Source of the DNA: Candidatus Bathyarchaeota archaeon
GTDB taxonomy: Archaea > Thermoproteota > Bathyarchaeia > 40CM-2-53-6 > RBG-13-38-9
Assembly: GCA_030671315.1 (NCBI GenBank)
Contig: DAOUZW010000046.1
Location: 1-7,586 of the forward strand
Length of the DNA: 7,586 nt
Direction of reading: 5' to 3'
In this document: positions 6,218 to 7,586 of the stretch, in pieces
Layout: the number at the start of each line of letters is the position of its first letter
Numbering within the stretch: the first letter of the stretch is position 1
Translations under genes and position numbers: made by a program
The notes under the pieces: model-generated
What the model saw: the letters and a program-made list of their open reading frames with translations, nothing else
Told to the model about the DNA's origin: nothing
Database searches by the model: none

Positions 6218-6224
6218 TGAACAA

Positions 6225-7586
6225 ATGAGAGTATATGCTTTTGAACACGGTGATGGAAAAAATAAGAAACTTCTAGGAGGAAAAGGTGCTGGACTTTGTG
6301 AAATGACCAGAATAGATCTACCAGTACCTCCAGGCTTCGTCATTACGACTGAGGTCTGTTTAGAATATTATGAACATGGAAAAAAACTCCCTTTAGGTCT
6401 AATGGATGAAGTAAAGAGGAATATCCTCGGTATAGAAAAGAAAACAGGTAAAAAATTTGGAGGCGCCGAAAATCCATTATTAGTATCTGTCCGCTCAGGT
6501 GCCGCAATGAGTATGCCTGGAATGATGGATACCATTCTAAATCTCGGTTTAAATGAGGCTACTTTGAAAGGAGTAATAGAGCAGACAAAGAATGAAAGAT
6601 TTGCGTGGGATTCATACAGAAGATTTGTCCAGTTATTTTCAGAGATTGCAATGGGAGCACAAGAAGAGAGTTTTAGCAAAAAGTTAGATGAGATAAAGGG
6701 GAAATATAGTGCTCATCTTGATACTGATTTAGATGCCAAAGCACTCAAAGAAGCAACCGAAAATTTCAAAAAAATCTGCAAACATGAGACTGGGAAAGAT
6801 TTCCCTGATGATCCTTTTGAGCAGCTAGAAACAGCAATATCAGCTGTATTTGAATCATGGATGGGTAAACGAGCAGTAGATTATAGGAAATATAATAAAA
6901 TAACTCCTGAAATGGCAAATGGAACTGCTGTAAATATTCAAACAATGGTTTTCGGCAACATGGGTAATGATTCAGCTACTGGAGTAGCATTCACGCGTGA
7001 CCCAAGTTCAGGAGAAAACGTCTTTTTTGGTGAATATTTAACAAATGCTCAAGGTGAGGACGTAGTTGCTGGAATAAGAACGCCTAAACCAATTGTCGAG
7101 ATGGAGAATGAATTTCCTGAGACCTACAAAGAGTTGTGTGAAGTTAGAAAAAAACTTGAATGCCATTATAAAGAGGTCCAAGATTTTGAATTTACAATGG
7201 AAAAGGGTATTTTGTGGATTTTACAGACAAGAAATGGAAAAATGACGGCAAGTTCACGCTTGAAAACTAGTATAGATATGTTAAATGAGGAGTTACTTAC
7301 AAAAAAAGAAGCAATTTTACGTATTGAACCAGCTCAGCTTGAACAATTATTACATAAACAGATCGACCCACAGGCTAACGCAAAATCTGTTGCAAAAGGC
7401 TTGCCTGCATCACCTGGAGCGGCTACAGGCAAGGTCGTATTCTCTGCTGATGAAGCTGAGGAGCTTGGTGAAAAGGGTGAGATCATTATTCTTGTTCGTG
7501 AAGAAACGAAACCGGATGACATCCATGGTTTCATATCAGCACAGGGAGTGCTTACTTCTCGAGGTGGAAAAACTTCCCATGCTGCA
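6225..7586 (+). CDS. ppdK: pyruvate, phosphate dikinase, N-terminal half (runs off window)
   Basis: PPDK reversibly converts ATP, phosphate and pyruvate to AMP, pyrophosphate and phosphoenolpyruvate; in an autotroph it would supply PEP for gluconeogenesis. The window holds 454 codons of a protein usually about 870-900 long. Seen are the N-terminal GGKGAGLCEM loop and PVPPGFVITTE of the ATP-grasp domain, then SVRSGAAMSMPGMMDT, GNMGNDSATGVAFTRDP and GEYLTNAQGEDVVAGIRTP. The WILQTRNG strand closes that domain, and the swivelling phosphohistidine domain begins near KGLPASPGAATG. The window ends two codons after the catalytic histidine of GGKTSHAA, codon 452, close to His455 of the Clostridium symbiosum enzyme. 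The base before TSH is lysine instead of the usual methionine. RSGAAMSMPGMM and the pattern of blocks separate it from PEP synthase. The central and PEP/pyruvate-binding domains are outside the window, so completeness cannot be judged. Confidence 0.96.
   Translation, partial: MRVYAFEHGDGKNKKLLGGKGAGLCEMTRIDLPVPPGFVITTEVCLEYYEHGKKLPLGLMDEVKRNILGIEKKTGKKFGGAENPLLVSVRSGAAMSMPGMMDTILNLGLNEATLKGVIEQTKNERFAWDSYRRFVQLFSEIAMGAQEESFSKKLDEIKGKYSAHLDTDLDAKALKEATENFKKICKHETGKDFPDDPFEQLETAISAVFESWMGKRAVDYRKYNKITPEMANGTAVNIQTMVFGNMGNDSATGVAFTRDPSSGENVFFGEYLTNAQGEDVVAGIRTPKPIVEMENEFPETYKELCEVRKKLECHYKEVQDFEFTMEKGILWILQTRNGKMTASSRLKTSIDMLNEELLTKKEAILRIEPAQLEQLLHKQIDPQANAKSVAKGLPASPGAATGKVVFSADEAEELGEKGEIIILVREETKPDDIHGFISAQGVLTSRGGKTSHAA

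Noticed and set aside
6060..6248. 62-codon minus-strand frame in the cdc6/ppdK spacer
   Set aside because: It crosses the ppdK Shine-Dalgarno site and start codon, and its translation is rich in Phe and Leu without a family signature; probably chance opening in a promoter region.
6368..7534. Two minus-strand frames opposite ppdK (6368-6679, 7334-7534)
   Set aside because: Shadows of strongly conserved ppdK coding sequence.

Overview
The window is AT-rich archaeal chromosomal DNA. The archaeal assignment rests on a DNA polymerase D small subunit (family D polymerases are confined to Archaea), an Orc1/Cdc6 initiator, and a tRNA gene carrying a short insert at the classical archaeal intron position 37/38. 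TTG start codons are used twice. Low GC together with PolD, Orc1/Cdc6, a TldD/TldE pair and a bacterial-type pyruvate, phosphate dikinase fits the ammonia-oxidising lineage (Nitrososphaerota/Thaumarchaeota) best. That lineage call is inference; another deep TACK-type archaeon is possible. No mobile element, CRISPR array or rRNA was seen, and the block reads as core housekeeping DNA.

Layout: (1) 1-63, the last 20 codons of an unidentified + strand gene. (2) 121-236, tRNA-Ser(CGA) on +, whose gene is about 30 nt longer than a mature tRNA-Ser because of two roughly 15-nt inserts, one in the D-loop and one in the anticodon loop. (3) 254-3002 on -, the tldD-tldE operon, with tldD upstream and tldE starting one base after the tldD stop. 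(4) 3003-3237, a 235-bp AT-rich divergent promoter region with a perfect 16-bp palindrome. (5) 3238-4764 on +, polB (PolD small subunit DP1). (6) 4756-6045 on -, orc1/cdc6, overlapping the end of polB tail to tail by 9 bp. (7) 6046-6224, a 179-bp divergent region with an inverted repeat next to the cdc6 start and a promoter plus Shine-Dalgarno site for ppdK. (8) 6225-7586 on +, the N-terminal half of ppdK, cut by the window edge just after its catalytic histidine.

Functionally there are three blocks. TldD and TldE are the two halves of one heteromeric zinc protease. DP1 and Orc1/Cdc6 both act in chromosome replication, as proofreading/polymerase subunit and origin recognition/helicase loading respectively. 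PPDK interconverts pyruvate and phosphoenolpyruvate in central carbon metabolism. The most unusual part of the window is the tRNA-Ser gene. Its anticodon-loop insert has the spacing of a bulge-helix-bulge splice site but a weak central helix, and its D-loop insert does not fit the splice motif in any fold I could draw.
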